Shown: positions 1 to 4,825 of the stretch, one piece after another | Numbering within the stretch: position 1 is the stretch's first letter | Layout: every line of letters starts with the position of its first letter | Origin: an uncultured Rhodospirillales bacterium | GTDB taxonomy: Bacteria; Pseudomonadota; Alphaproteobacteria; Rhodospirillales; Defluviicoccaceae | Length of the DNA: 8,061 bases | Direction: 5' to 3' | Assembly: GCA_937127205.1 (NCBI GenBank) | Contig: CAKZLS010000076.1 | Location: 1 to 8,061, forward strand | The notes under the pieces: model-generated | Told to the model about the DNA's origin: nothing | The model's database searches: none | Seen by the model: only the letters and a program-made list of their open reading frames with translations | Made by a program: the position numbers and the translations under genes

Positions 1-79
1 AAAACGCAATTAGTGAGAGTATAACGCTTCTTAAATACTCAATATCGTTAATAATACGTATCGATTGACTGATATTGCT

Positions 80-106
80 TTGCTGCCGGTGTTCTGCAAC
101 TATAAC
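80..106 (+). promoter_or_regulatory. Weak candidate promoter for the solute-binding protein gene
   Basis: A TATAAC -10-like box lies at 101-106, with a poor TTGCTG -35-like box at 80-85 and a short 15-bp spacer. The surrounding sequence (1-130) is clearly more AT-rich than the rest of the window, as expected for a regulatory region. A better -35 match, TTGACT at 65-70, is too far upstream (30 bp). The true promoter could lie elsewhere in 1-160. Apart from a short near-repeat described in the findings, I see no gene or other recognisable element in 1-176. Confidence 0.25.
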
Positions 107-176
107 GGCTTCTTCGCGTTCGAACGGAATACGCTAGGTCGCACCGGCGGAACGCGACAGTGGGGGCTGAACTGCC

Positions 177-1037
177 ATGAAATCGTTGTTTGCGATCGTC
201 GTCGCGGCGGCTCTGGTTATCCCGTCCCTCGGCGCGCCCGCGCCATCCGGAACTCTGGAGCAGATCAAGTCGTCGGGAACGGTGCGTATCGGATATCGGC
301 AAGCCGAGCCGCCCATGTCCTTCGATGACGAAAACGGCACGCCCGTGGGTTATACCATCGACCTCTGCGCGCGCATCGTCACCGCCATCAAGACCGAGCT
401 CGGGCTCGCGGAGATCGAGGTGGCGTATGTGCCGGTTACCGCGTCGGACCGTTTTCAAGCGCTCATCGAAAACAAGATCGACATTCTGTGCGGGTCCACC
501 ACAAAGACGCTTTCGCGCGCCAGGCTTGTGGATTTCACCCAGCTCACCTTCGCCACCGGCGCGTCGCTGATGAGCCTCGACGCGGCGCCCATTGCCAATC
601 TCGCGGACCTTCAGGGAAAGAAGGTGGCGGTGATCAAGGATACCACAACGATCGAAGCATTGCGGACGGCTCTGAAAGACCGATTGACCGAAGCGGAGAT
701 CGTTCCGGTGGACACGACGGACGAAGGGATGAGGTTGCTGCGCGACGGCGAAGTGGCCGCTTTTTCCGCCGATCAGGTGGTCCTGATCGGCCTTGTCCTG
801 ATGGCGAAGGACCGCGAAGGGTTCGGGGTTTCACCCAACTTCTTTTCGTATGAGCCGTTTGCCCTCGCGGTGCGGCGAAACGACGCTGACTTTCGGCTGC
901 TGGCCGACAGCGTGCTGTCGCACCTCTATCGAACGGGCCAGATCAACGAGATCTACAACAAGTGGTTCGGGATCTTCGCCAAAAAGAAACCGGTCATGAT
1001 CGAAGCGCTCTACAGGCTGAATGCCACGCCGGAATAG
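177..1037 (+). CDS. ABC-type polar amino-acid periplasmic binding protein (SBP family 3)
   Basis: The 286-residue protein reads as an extracytoplasmic solute-binding protein of family 3, which captures amino acids in the periplasm and delivers them to an ABC permease. Residues 1-20 form a signal peptide (MKSLF, then a hydrophobic Ala/Val/Leu core), with likely cleavage near Ala20 or Ala22. Family hallmarks follow: GTVRIGYRQAEPPMSF (34-49), GTPVGYTIDLC (54-64), the RFQAL-ENKIDILCGSTT stretch (92-109), RARLVDFTQ (114-122) with the Arg that normally grips the ligand carboxylate, the lobe-2 strand GKKVAVIKDTTT (147-158), and the C-terminal GQINEIYNKWFG (254-265). The CGSTT and TFATGASL segments resemble the GltI glutamate/aspartate branch, so an acidic or polar amino acid ligand is likely but not proven. 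The ATG at 177 fits the signal peptide. The ribosome site is weak (GGGGG at 162-166). No permease or ATPase gene is next to it, so it is an orphan binding protein here. Confidence 0.88.
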   Translation: MKSLFAIVVAAALVIPSLGAPAPSGTLEQIKSSGTVRIGYRQAEPPMSFDDENGTPVGYTIDLCARIVTAIKTELGLAEIEVAYVPVTASDRFQALIENKIDILCGSTTKTLSRARLVDFTQLTFATGASLMSLDAAPIANLADLQGKKVAVIKDTTTIEALRTALKDRLTEAEIVPVDTTDEGMRLLRDGEVAAFSADQVVLIGLVLMAKDREGFGVSPNFFSYEPFALAVRRNDADFRLLADSVLSHLYRTGQINEIYNKWFGIFAKKKPVMIEALYRLNATPE

Positions 1038-1045
1038 GCCGACAG

Positions 1046-1065
1046 GCCGTCACGATCAAGACGGC
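1046..1065 (+). terminator. Possible weak terminator hairpin after the binding-protein gene
   Basis: GCCGTC (1046-1051) and GACGGC (1060-1065) form a perfect 6-bp stem with an 8-nt loop, 9 bp after the stop codon at 1035-1037. There is no proper U tract behind it (only ATTT about 12 nt later), so intrinsic termination would be inefficient. It may only protect the mRNA 3' end or be chance. Confidence 0.25.
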
Positions 1066-1068
1066 GGC

Positions 1069-1105
1069 GCCATACAATTTCTGGGAGCCATACAAATTTT
1101 TGGGT
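1069..1105. repeat. Imperfect tandem duplication of 18/19 bp between gene and tRNA
   Basis: GCCATACAATTTCTGGGA (1069-1086) is followed directly by GCCATACAAATTTTTGGGT (1087-1105). The two copies differ by a one-base length change and two substitutions. The unit lies in the non-coding gap, immediately downstream of the 3' end of tRNA-Pro in that gene's orientation. No further copy was seen in the window. Confidence 0.6.
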
Positions 1106-1118
1106 GAACGTGCAGTAA

Positions 1119-1195
1119 TGGTCGGAGTGAGAGGATTTGAACCTCCGGCCCCCGCCTCCCGAAGACGGTGCTCTACCAGGCTGAGCTACACTCCG
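1119..1195 (-). tRNA. tRNA-Pro, anticodon CGG
   Basis: Read on the - strand this is a complete 77-nt cloverleaf. The acceptor CGGAGTG pairs with CACTCCG; the D arm is GCTC/GAGC with an AGCCTGGTA loop; the anticodon stem is CCGTC/GGCGG around loop TTCGGGA; the variable loop is 5 nt; the T arm is GGAGG/CCTCT with loop TTCAAAT. The 3' end carries discriminator A and an encoded CCA (1119-1121). The anticodon CGG (complement of 1159-1161) reads CCG proline codons. The C1-G72 first pair and A73 are typical bacterial proline identity elements, and G37 is the usual site of m1G modification. It is transcribed in the same direction as ispB but has its own promoter. Confidence 0.97.
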
Positions 1196-1211
1196 ACTGC
1201 TCGATGAATGT

Positions 1212-1241
1212 GTTATAACGCCGACGCCCTGTCGAGGGCAA
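1212..1241 (-). promoter_or_regulatory. Promoter of tRNA-Pro
   Basis: On the - strand there is TTGCCC (complement of 1236-1241), an 18-bp spacer, and TATAAC (complement of 1212-1217). Transcription would begin about 7 nt further on, leaving a leader of roughly 10 nt before the mature tRNA end at 1195. The spacer side also holds a 5-bp hairpin with a 4-nt loop (GCCCT/AGGGC, 1226-1239), which overlaps the -35 box and could weakly end ispB transcripts, but it has no U tract. Confidence 0.6.
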
Positions 1242-1256
1242 GAAAGCAGAGCGGCT

Positions 1257-2273
1257 TCAGTACGCGCGTTCGATGCAGAAGTCCACAAGTTCGATGAACG
1301 CGTCTTTTTCCGGGCCCGGACCGAACGCCTCGAGCGCGGCCAGCGCATTGGCTCCGTACTGGCGGGCGCGATCGATGGTGCCGCTTAGGGCGTCGTAGCG
1401 GCTCAGCAAGTCCATCGCCCGATCGAGATCTTCCGGTCTTTGGTCGAGTTCCTCCAATGTGCGCCGCCAGAACGCCTGTTCGCTTTCGTCACCCTGCGAA
1501 TAGGCGAGCACGATGGGCAAGGTGATTTTGCCCTCGCGGAAATCGTCGCCGACGGTCTTGCCGAGCTTGGCCTGAACGGCCGCGTAGTCCAGCACGTCGT
1601 CGATCAACTGGAAAGCGATGCCGAGGTTCATGCCGTACGACTCGAGCGCCAACTCCTCGCCCTTGGGGCGATCGGCCACCACCGCGCCGATCCGGCAGGC
1701 GGCGGCAAACAGCTCAGCGGTCTTGGCGCGAACCACGTTCAAATAGGCGTCCTCGGTGGTGGAGGTGTCGTTGGTGGTCATCAACTGCATGACCTCGCCC
1801 TCGGCGATGATCGACGATGCCCGCGACAGGATTGCCAAGACCGGGAGAGAGCCGTCCTCGACCATTAGCTCGAACGAGCGGCTGAACAGAAAATCGCCCA
1901 CCAGGACGCTCGATTTGTTTCCCCATACCGAGTTCGCCGACGCCAAGCCGCGGCGCAGATCGCTCTCGTCCACAACGTCGTCGTGGAGCAGGGTGGCGGT
2001 ATGAATAAATTCGACGCAGGTTGCCAGACCAATATGGCGCGGGCCCGGATAGCCGCACATGCGCGCGGCGGCCAGTGTGAGCATGGGCCGAATGCGCTTC
2101 CCGCCGGCGGCGACCAGATGACCGGCCAACTGCGGAATGAGCGACACTTGGCTTTGCATGCGGTCGATGATCAGTGCGTTCACGGCCTGCATGTCGTCGG
2201 CCACCAGGGTGGCGAGTGACTCCGTAGACGGCTTGCGGCCGCGCACGTCTTCAATGCTTGCAGCAACGCCCAA
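1257..2273 (-). CDS. ispB: Octaprenyl/decaprenyl (all-trans polyprenyl) diphosphate synthase
   Basis: This trans-prenyltransferase adds isopentenyl diphosphate units to farnesyl diphosphate to build the long side chain of ubiquinone. Numbered for the 338-residue form, it shows GGKRIRP (57-63, diphosphate binding), the first Asp-rich motif DDVVD (98-102) followed by the RR pair (107-108), the second Asp-rich motif DDVLD (225-229), and GDDFREGK (242-249). The segment FIHTATLLHDDVVDESD matches my recollection of E. coli IspB. Small residues before the first Asp-rich motif fit a long-chain (C40/C50) product; the exact length cannot be read. I chose TTG at 2273 because GGAAGGA lies 7 nt upstream and 338 residues suits the family. 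An in-frame ATG at 2315 would add 14 unconserved-looking residues (352 in total) with a weaker ribosome site. It is divergent from the DUF2007 gene. Confidence 0.93.
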   Translation of the reverse strand: MGVAASIEDVRGRKPSTESLATLVADDMQAVNALIIDRMQSQVSLIPQLAGHLVAAGGKRIRPMLTLAAARMCGYPGPRHIGLATCVEFIHTATLLHDDVVDESDLRRGLASANSVWGNKSSVLVGDFLFSRSFELMVEDGSLPVLAILSRASSIIAEGEVMQLMTTNDTSTTEDAYLNVVRAKTAELFAAACRIGAVVADRPKGEELALESYGMNLGIAFQLIDDVLDYAAVQAKLGKTVGDDFREGKITLPIVLAYSQGDESEQAFWRRTLEELDQRPEDLDRAMDLLSRYDALSGTIDRARQYGANALAALEAFGPGPEKDAFIELVDFCIERAY

Positions 2274-2280
2274 GCGATTT

Positions 2281-2287
2281 TCCTTCC
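2281..2287 (-). promoter_or_regulatory. Shine-Dalgarno site supporting the TTG start of ispB
   Basis: On the - strand GGAAGGA is separated by 7 nt from TTG at 2273-2271. Motif and spacing are the same as at the TTG-started methyltransferase gene. The competing ATG at 2315 has only CGGAACAG before it. Confidence 0.55.
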
Positions 2288-2329
2288 ATCTGACCCCAGA
2301 CGGTCTTGACGCCATCTGTTCCGGCGGTG

Positions 2330-2359
2330 AGCATAAGAACCGGTGTGGTGCGCGGTCAA
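2330..2359 (-). promoter_or_regulatory. Promoter of ispB
   Basis: On the - strand TTGACC (complement of 2354-2359) is followed after 18 bp by TATGCT (complement of 2330-2335), a good sigma-70-type promoter for a GC-rich alphaproteobacterium. Transcription would start near 2323. That leaves about 50 nt to the TTG start at 2273 but only about 8 nt to the alternative ATG at 2315, which favours the downstream start. Confidence 0.65.
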
Positions 2360-2360
2360 G

Positions 2361-2388
2361 CCCACAGCGCGAGCTGGGACGGTGTCCC
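2361..2388 (+). other. Small competing hairpins in the divergent ispB/DUF2007 intergenic region
   Basis: GGGAC (2376-2380) and GTCCC (2384-2388) form a 5-bp stem with a 3-nt loop, followed by a T-rich run (2389-2402). The same GGG (2376-2378) can instead pair with CCC at 2361-2363, capping an AGC/GCT stem with a GCGA tetraloop (2369-2372). It sits just upstream of the ispB -35 box. Whether it acts as operator, RNA switch or remnant repeat is not shown by the sequence. Confidence 0.35.
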
Positions 2389-2425
2389 TTATTGTTTCAT
2401 TTAATGGTTTTTATGCGGGCCCGCC

Positions 2426-2641
2426 ATGATTGAGTTGATTCGCACCGATAACCCGATCTTTTTATCGTGGCTGGAGACCCGTCTGGCCGAAGCGGGCATC
2501 GAATCTTTTGTCTTCGATGGCCACACCAGCACGGTGTTCGGCGGAACCCTGGACAGTGTGGGCCGGCGGTTGATGGTGGCCGAAGAGGATCGCGAGCGGG
2601 CGGCGGTTATTCTCGCGGAAGGACAAAAACTTGCAGAATGA
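2426..2641 (+). CDS. DUF2007 domain small protein
   Basis: This 71-residue protein belongs, by pattern, to the DUF2007 family (sometimes labelled putative signal-transducing protein). The first half has the family's start, LIRTDNPIFLSWLETRLAEAG (4-24); the second ends in RRLMVAEEDRERAAVIL (47-63), like other members' RRVMVADED-type ending. The fold is a small ferredoxin-like alpha/beta domain; no enzymatic activity is established, and I see no catalytic motif, signal peptide or membrane segment. Its stop codon (2639-2641) overlaps the next gene by 11 nt, so translation of the two is probably coupled. No clear Shine-Dalgarno site precedes the ATG; instead there is a GCGGGCCCGC palindrome at 2415-2424 and AT-rich sequence upstream, which may hold a promoter very close to the start. 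Confidence 0.85.
   Translation: MIELIRTDNPIFLSWLETRLAEAGIESFVFDGHTSTVFGGTLDSVGRRLMVAEEDRERAAVILAEGQKLAE
2617..2623 (+). promoter_or_regulatory. Shine-Dalgarno site fixing the TTG start of the methyltransferase
   Basis: GGAAGGA lies inside the end of the DUF2007 gene, 7 nt before TTG at 2631-2633. The nearby ATG at 2638 is in another frame, so this site decides the start. Confidence 0.7.
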
Positions 2642-3404
2642 CAGCGAACATTTGACCGAGGACTGGTTGCTCGATGGCCGGGTGAGGCTGCTTCAACCGG
2701 CCAACGGTTATCGCGTGGGCGTCGACGCGGTGCTGCTGGCGGCTGCGGTGGCGGCGCGGGCCGGCCAATCCGTTCTCGATGTGGGAACCGGCGTCGGCTC
2801 CGCGGCGTTGTGTCTGGCCACCCGGGCGCCCGATACGGCGGTCACCGGGCTGGACACCGACCGCTCCATGGTCCGGCTCGCCGCCGCCAACGCCGAGGCC
2901 AACGGTCTCAGCCGGCGGGTCCAGTTCTTCACCGGCGACCTGATGACGCCGCCCATCCGCTTGGCGCCCGCATCGTTCGATCATGTGATGGCCAATCCGC
3001 CGTATCTGGCGCAAGGGACCGTCCGCGAGTCGCCTCACCCCCAAAAAGCGGCGGCCACCGTGGAAAGTACCGCCGATCTCGACGATTGGGTACGGTTCTG
3101 TGTGTTGATGGTTCGCCACAAGGGTGTTGTGACCATGATCCACCGTGCCGACCGGTTGGTCCACGTCCTTCAGGCTTTTTCCGAGCGCCTGGGCGGCGTC
3201 GTGGTGTTCCCGTTGTGGCCGGGTGGCAACGACGGCCCGGATGGCAAGAACCGCAAACCGGCCAAGCGCGTCATCGTCAGTGGCGTCAAGGGCTCGGCCG
3301 CTCCCCCCAGTCTCGTTCCCGGCTTGACCCTGCACCGGCCCGACGGCGCGTTCACGCCCGAAGCCGACGCGGTCGTGCGCCGCGGCGGCGCGCTCGTCGC
3401 GTGA
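2631..3404 (+). CDS. TrmN6-like tRNA1(Val) adenine-N6 methyltransferase (COG4123 family)
   Basis: A 257-residue class I S-adenosylmethionine-dependent methyltransferase. Motif I VLDVGTGVGSAAL is at 48-60, the acidic residue binding the SAM ribose is Asp75 (VTGLDTD), and the catalytic NPPY of N6-adenine/N-methyl enzymes is at 122-125 (VMANPPYLAQG). The N-terminal element before motif I (GYRVGVDAVLLAA, 26-38) matches the region preceding motif I in E. coli TrmN6 (YfiC), which methylates A37 of tRNA-Val. Alphaproteobacterial homologues are usually annotated only as methyltransferase, so the exact substrate is inferred. The middle region GGNDGPDGKNRKPAKRV (198-214) is Lys/Arg-rich and could contact RNA. 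Translation starts at TTG, preceded by GGAAGGA, and overlaps the upstream DUF2007 gene by 11 nt, implying one operon. Length is close to the 245 residues of the E. coli enzyme. Confidence 0.85.
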   Translation: MQNDSEHLTEDWLLDGRVRLLQPANGYRVGVDAVLLAAAVAARAGQSVLDVGTGVGSAALCLATRAPDTAVTGLDTDRSMVRLAAANAEANGLSRRVQFFTGDLMTPPIRLAPASFDHVMANPPYLAQGTVRESPHPQKAAATVESTADLDDWVRFCVLMVRHKGVVTMIHRADRLVHVLQAFSERLGGVVVFPLWPGGNDGPDGKNRKPAKRVIVSGVKGSAAPPSLVPGLTLHRPDGAFTPEADAVVRRGGALVA

Positions 3405-3435
3405 GAGTCGCGGCTTGACGGCCGCCGCTGAATCA

Positions 3436-3464
3436 TTGACATTGCCCGCTCTGTTGCTCGCAAT
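3436..3464 (+). promoter_or_regulatory. Candidate promoter for the S49 peptidase gene
   Basis: A perfect TTGACA -35 box (3436-3441) stands in the 97-bp gap after the methyltransferase gene, with the weak CGCAAT 17 bp further (3459-3464). The good -35 and the size of the gap suggest a separate transcript for the downstream gene; the -10 assignment is uncertain. Confidence 0.35.
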
Positions 3465-3501
3465 GGTTGCGATGCATGAACAAGATCTGGAATGAAATCC
3501 C

Positions 3502-4368
3502 ATGAAGTGGCGCTCGCTTGTTTCCTGGCTGCCGTTTGAACGGTTCAAGAACCCGCCGCCGCGCGTTTCGGTGGTGCGACTGTCCGGCGTGATCGGAAGT
3601 CAGGCGCCGTTGCGCAAGGGCCTGTCGCTCAGCGACCTGGCCGGCATTCTGAACGAGGCGTTCGAGGCGGATAACCTCAAAGCCGTGGCCCTGGCGGTCA
3701 ATTCACCTGGCGGATCGCCGGTTCAATCGTCCCTAATCGCCCGGCGCATCCGCGCGCTGGCGAAGGAAAACGAGGTTCCGGTTTTTGCCTTTGCCGAGGA
3801 CGTGGCCGCGTCCGGCGGCTACTGGCTGCTGACCGCCGCGGATGAAATTTATGCTAATGAAAGCTCGATCATCGGGTCCATCGGGGTGATTTCGGCCGGG
3901 TTCGGGTTCCCGGCGGTGCTGGACCGCTTCGGCGTGGAGCGCCGGGTGTACGCGTCGGGCCGCAACAAGGCGGCGCTGGATCCGTTCCAGCGAGAGAAAC
4001 CGGACGAGGTTCAGTATCTGCGGGGCATTCAAGAGGAGATCCACGAAGCGTTTCGCGAACAGGTTCGCGACCGCCGGAGCGGAAAACTGACAGCATCCGA
4101 GGAGGAGTTGTTCGACGGCCGCTTCTGGACCGGAACAAAGGCGGTGGAGTTGGGTCTCGTGGACGGCATCGGCGACGTGCGCTCGGTGCTCCGCGAACGC
4201 TATGGCGAAAAGGTCAAACTCAAGGTGGTCAGCGACGGGGGACCCTGGTGGCGGCGCTGGATGGGGCTGACCCGCATCCGCCGATCCCCGCTGGAGACCG
4301 GCGAGTGGGCAGGCGCCCTGGTGGACGCCATCGAGGAGCGCGCGCATTGGAGCCGTTTCGGGCTCTAA
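3502..4368 (+). CDS. S49 family serine peptidase (SppA/SohB type), no membrane anchor
   Basis: This 288-residue protein is a short-form S49 peptidase, the ClpP-fold family that includes signal peptide peptidase SppA and SohB. The oxyanion/substrate strand is LAVNSPGGSPVQSS (64-77). The nucleophile is Ser104 in VAASGGYWLLTAADEIYA (101-118), and the catalytic Lys is Lys156 in ASGRNKAALDPF (151-162). The 52-residue Ser-Lys distance equals that of B. subtilis SppA (Ser147/Lys199, from memory), so the Ser/Lys dyad appears intact. GSIGVISAGFGF (125-136) and the C-terminal FDGRFWTGTKAVELGLVDGIG (204-224) are also family signatures. Unlike SppA and SohB, there is no N-terminal transmembrane helix or signal peptide; the start is MKWRSLVSWLPFERF. 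It is therefore probably cytoplasmic or loosely membrane-associated, and its substrates are unknown. A GGAA site lies 9 nt before the ATG. The Trp/Arg-rich stretch at 249-261 is a possible membrane- or protein-contact patch. Confidence 0.9.
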   Translation: MKWRSLVSWLPFERFKNPPPRVSVVRLSGVIGSQAPLRKGLSLSDLAGILNEAFEADNLKAVALAVNSPGGSPVQSSLIARRIRALAKENEVPVFAFAEDVAASGGYWLLTAADEIYANESSIIGSIGVISAGFGFPAVLDRFGVERRVYASGRNKAALDPFQREKPDEVQYLRGIQEEIHEAFREQVRDRRSGKLTASEEELFDGRFWTGTKAVELGLVDGIGDVRSVLRERYGEKVKLKVVSDGGPWWRRWMGLTRIRRSPLETGEWAGALVDAIEERAHWSRFGL

Positions 4369-4378
4369 TCGACCGCGC

Positions 4379-4408
4379 TTGACCGGATCGCCCGAGACTC
4401 CCTAAAAG
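4379..4408 (+). promoter_or_regulatory. Candidate promoter placing the transcript start at the next ATG
   Basis: TTGACC (4379-4384) and TAAAAG (4403-4408) are spaced by 18 bp. The predicted transcription start is about 4414-4415, which coincides with the ATG of the following small gene, so that mRNA could be leaderless. Confidence 0.35.
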
Positions 4409-4413
4409 ACCGC

Positions 4414-4698
4414 ATGTTCGGCTTTAGCATCTCCAAGGTCCTGCTTACCGCCATCGCCATCGCCATTGTCTGGTACGGCTGGAAATGGATGAACCGGGTG
4501 CAGGCGCGGCGCCGGGGCGAGCTGGACGAGTTCGGGCGTCCGCCCATCTCTCGCGGTCGGTGGTCCAGGTCGCGACGGCGTGAGCGGGATCGACGACCGG
4601 CGACGGAAGACCTTGTCCAATGCAAGGTGTGCGGGGCGTACGTGCCGGCCGGCGGTGGAGGAGCCTGTGAGCGCTCGGATTGCCCGGTCGCGAATTGA
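4414..4698 (+). CDS. Small single-pass membrane protein with C-terminal four-cysteine zinc-ribbon-like motif
   Basis: A 94-residue protein of unknown function. Residues 7-25 form one hydrophobic helix (KVLLTAIAIAIVWYGWKW region). Next comes a strongly basic, Arg-rich linker (30-61) with the motif LDEFGRPP, then a tail with CKVCGAYVP (70-78) and two further cysteines, Cys85 and Cys90. The spacing C-x2-C-x11-C-x4-C suggests a small metal-binding ribbon. The arrangement recalls the PP0621-type family of small bacterial proteins, but I cannot confirm membership. The positive linker after the helix predicts the tail faces the cytoplasm. There is no good Shine-Dalgarno site before the ATG. It lies 45 bp after the S49 peptidase gene and before the glyQS promoter. 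A shadow reading frame is unlikely because the helix and cysteine motif are coherent. Confidence 0.75.
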   Translation: MFGFSISKVLLTAIAIAIVWYGWKWMNRVQARRRGELDEFGRPPISRGRWSRSRRRERDRRPATEDLVQCKVCGAYVPAGGGGACERSDCPVAN

Positions 4699-4720
4699 GC
4701 ACAGGGATATGGGTGTCGCC

Positions 4721-4749
4721 TTGACCGTGCCGGGGGCCCTCGGTATGGT
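4721..4749 (+). promoter_or_regulatory. Promoter of the glyQS(-ppdK) operon
   Basis: TTGACC (4721-4726), an optimal 17-bp spacer and TATGGT (4744-4749) make a textbook housekeeping promoter for alphaproteobacteria. The start would be near 4756, giving a leader of about 70 nt before glyQ. I saw no T-box specifier or antiterminator structure in this leader. Confidence 0.7.
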
Positions 4750-4825
4750 CCGCCCTCATTTGGGGGGTATTCGGCACGCCTCGTCCTCTAAAATATAAGC
4801 CGAAATCCGCTAGCAGGTCGACGTC

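Noticed and set aside
48..458. 136-codon - strand frame over the left end
   Set aside because: Most of it is antisense to the solute-binding protein. The product is Arg-rich with no motif.
1440..1868. 142-codon + strand frame inside ispB
   Set aside because: It is antisense to the conserved prenyltransferase core. The Gly/His/Leu-rich product is typical of a mirrored frame.
3476..3505. Nine-codon mini-frame (MNKIWNEIP) whose stop overlaps the ATG of the S49 peptidase gene
   Set aside because: It could be a coupled leader peptide, but it has no ribosome site and no distinctive codon run. A frame this short is expected by chance.
2607..3548. 313-codon - strand frame opposite the methyltransferase gene
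   Set aside because: It is a shadow of the methyltransferase. The product is low-complexity, Arg/Gly/His-rich sequence, and the frame runs across two genes and their intergenic gap.
3733..4347. 204-codon - strand frame opposite the S49 peptidase gene
   Set aside because: The + strand product has an intact catalytic dyad and family motifs; the opposite frame has none and is a codon-bias artefact.
4771..4799. Second glyQ promoter with TATAAG at 4794-4799
   Set aside because: The -35 position (TCGGCA at 17 bp) is a poor match, and the upstream TTGACC-N17-TATGGT is clearly better.
4756..4825. T-box or glycine riboswitch in the glyQ leader
   Set aside because: The leader is only about 70 nt with no specifier stem, no T-box sequence and no terminator/antiterminator pair. 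T-box control is not expected in proteobacteria.
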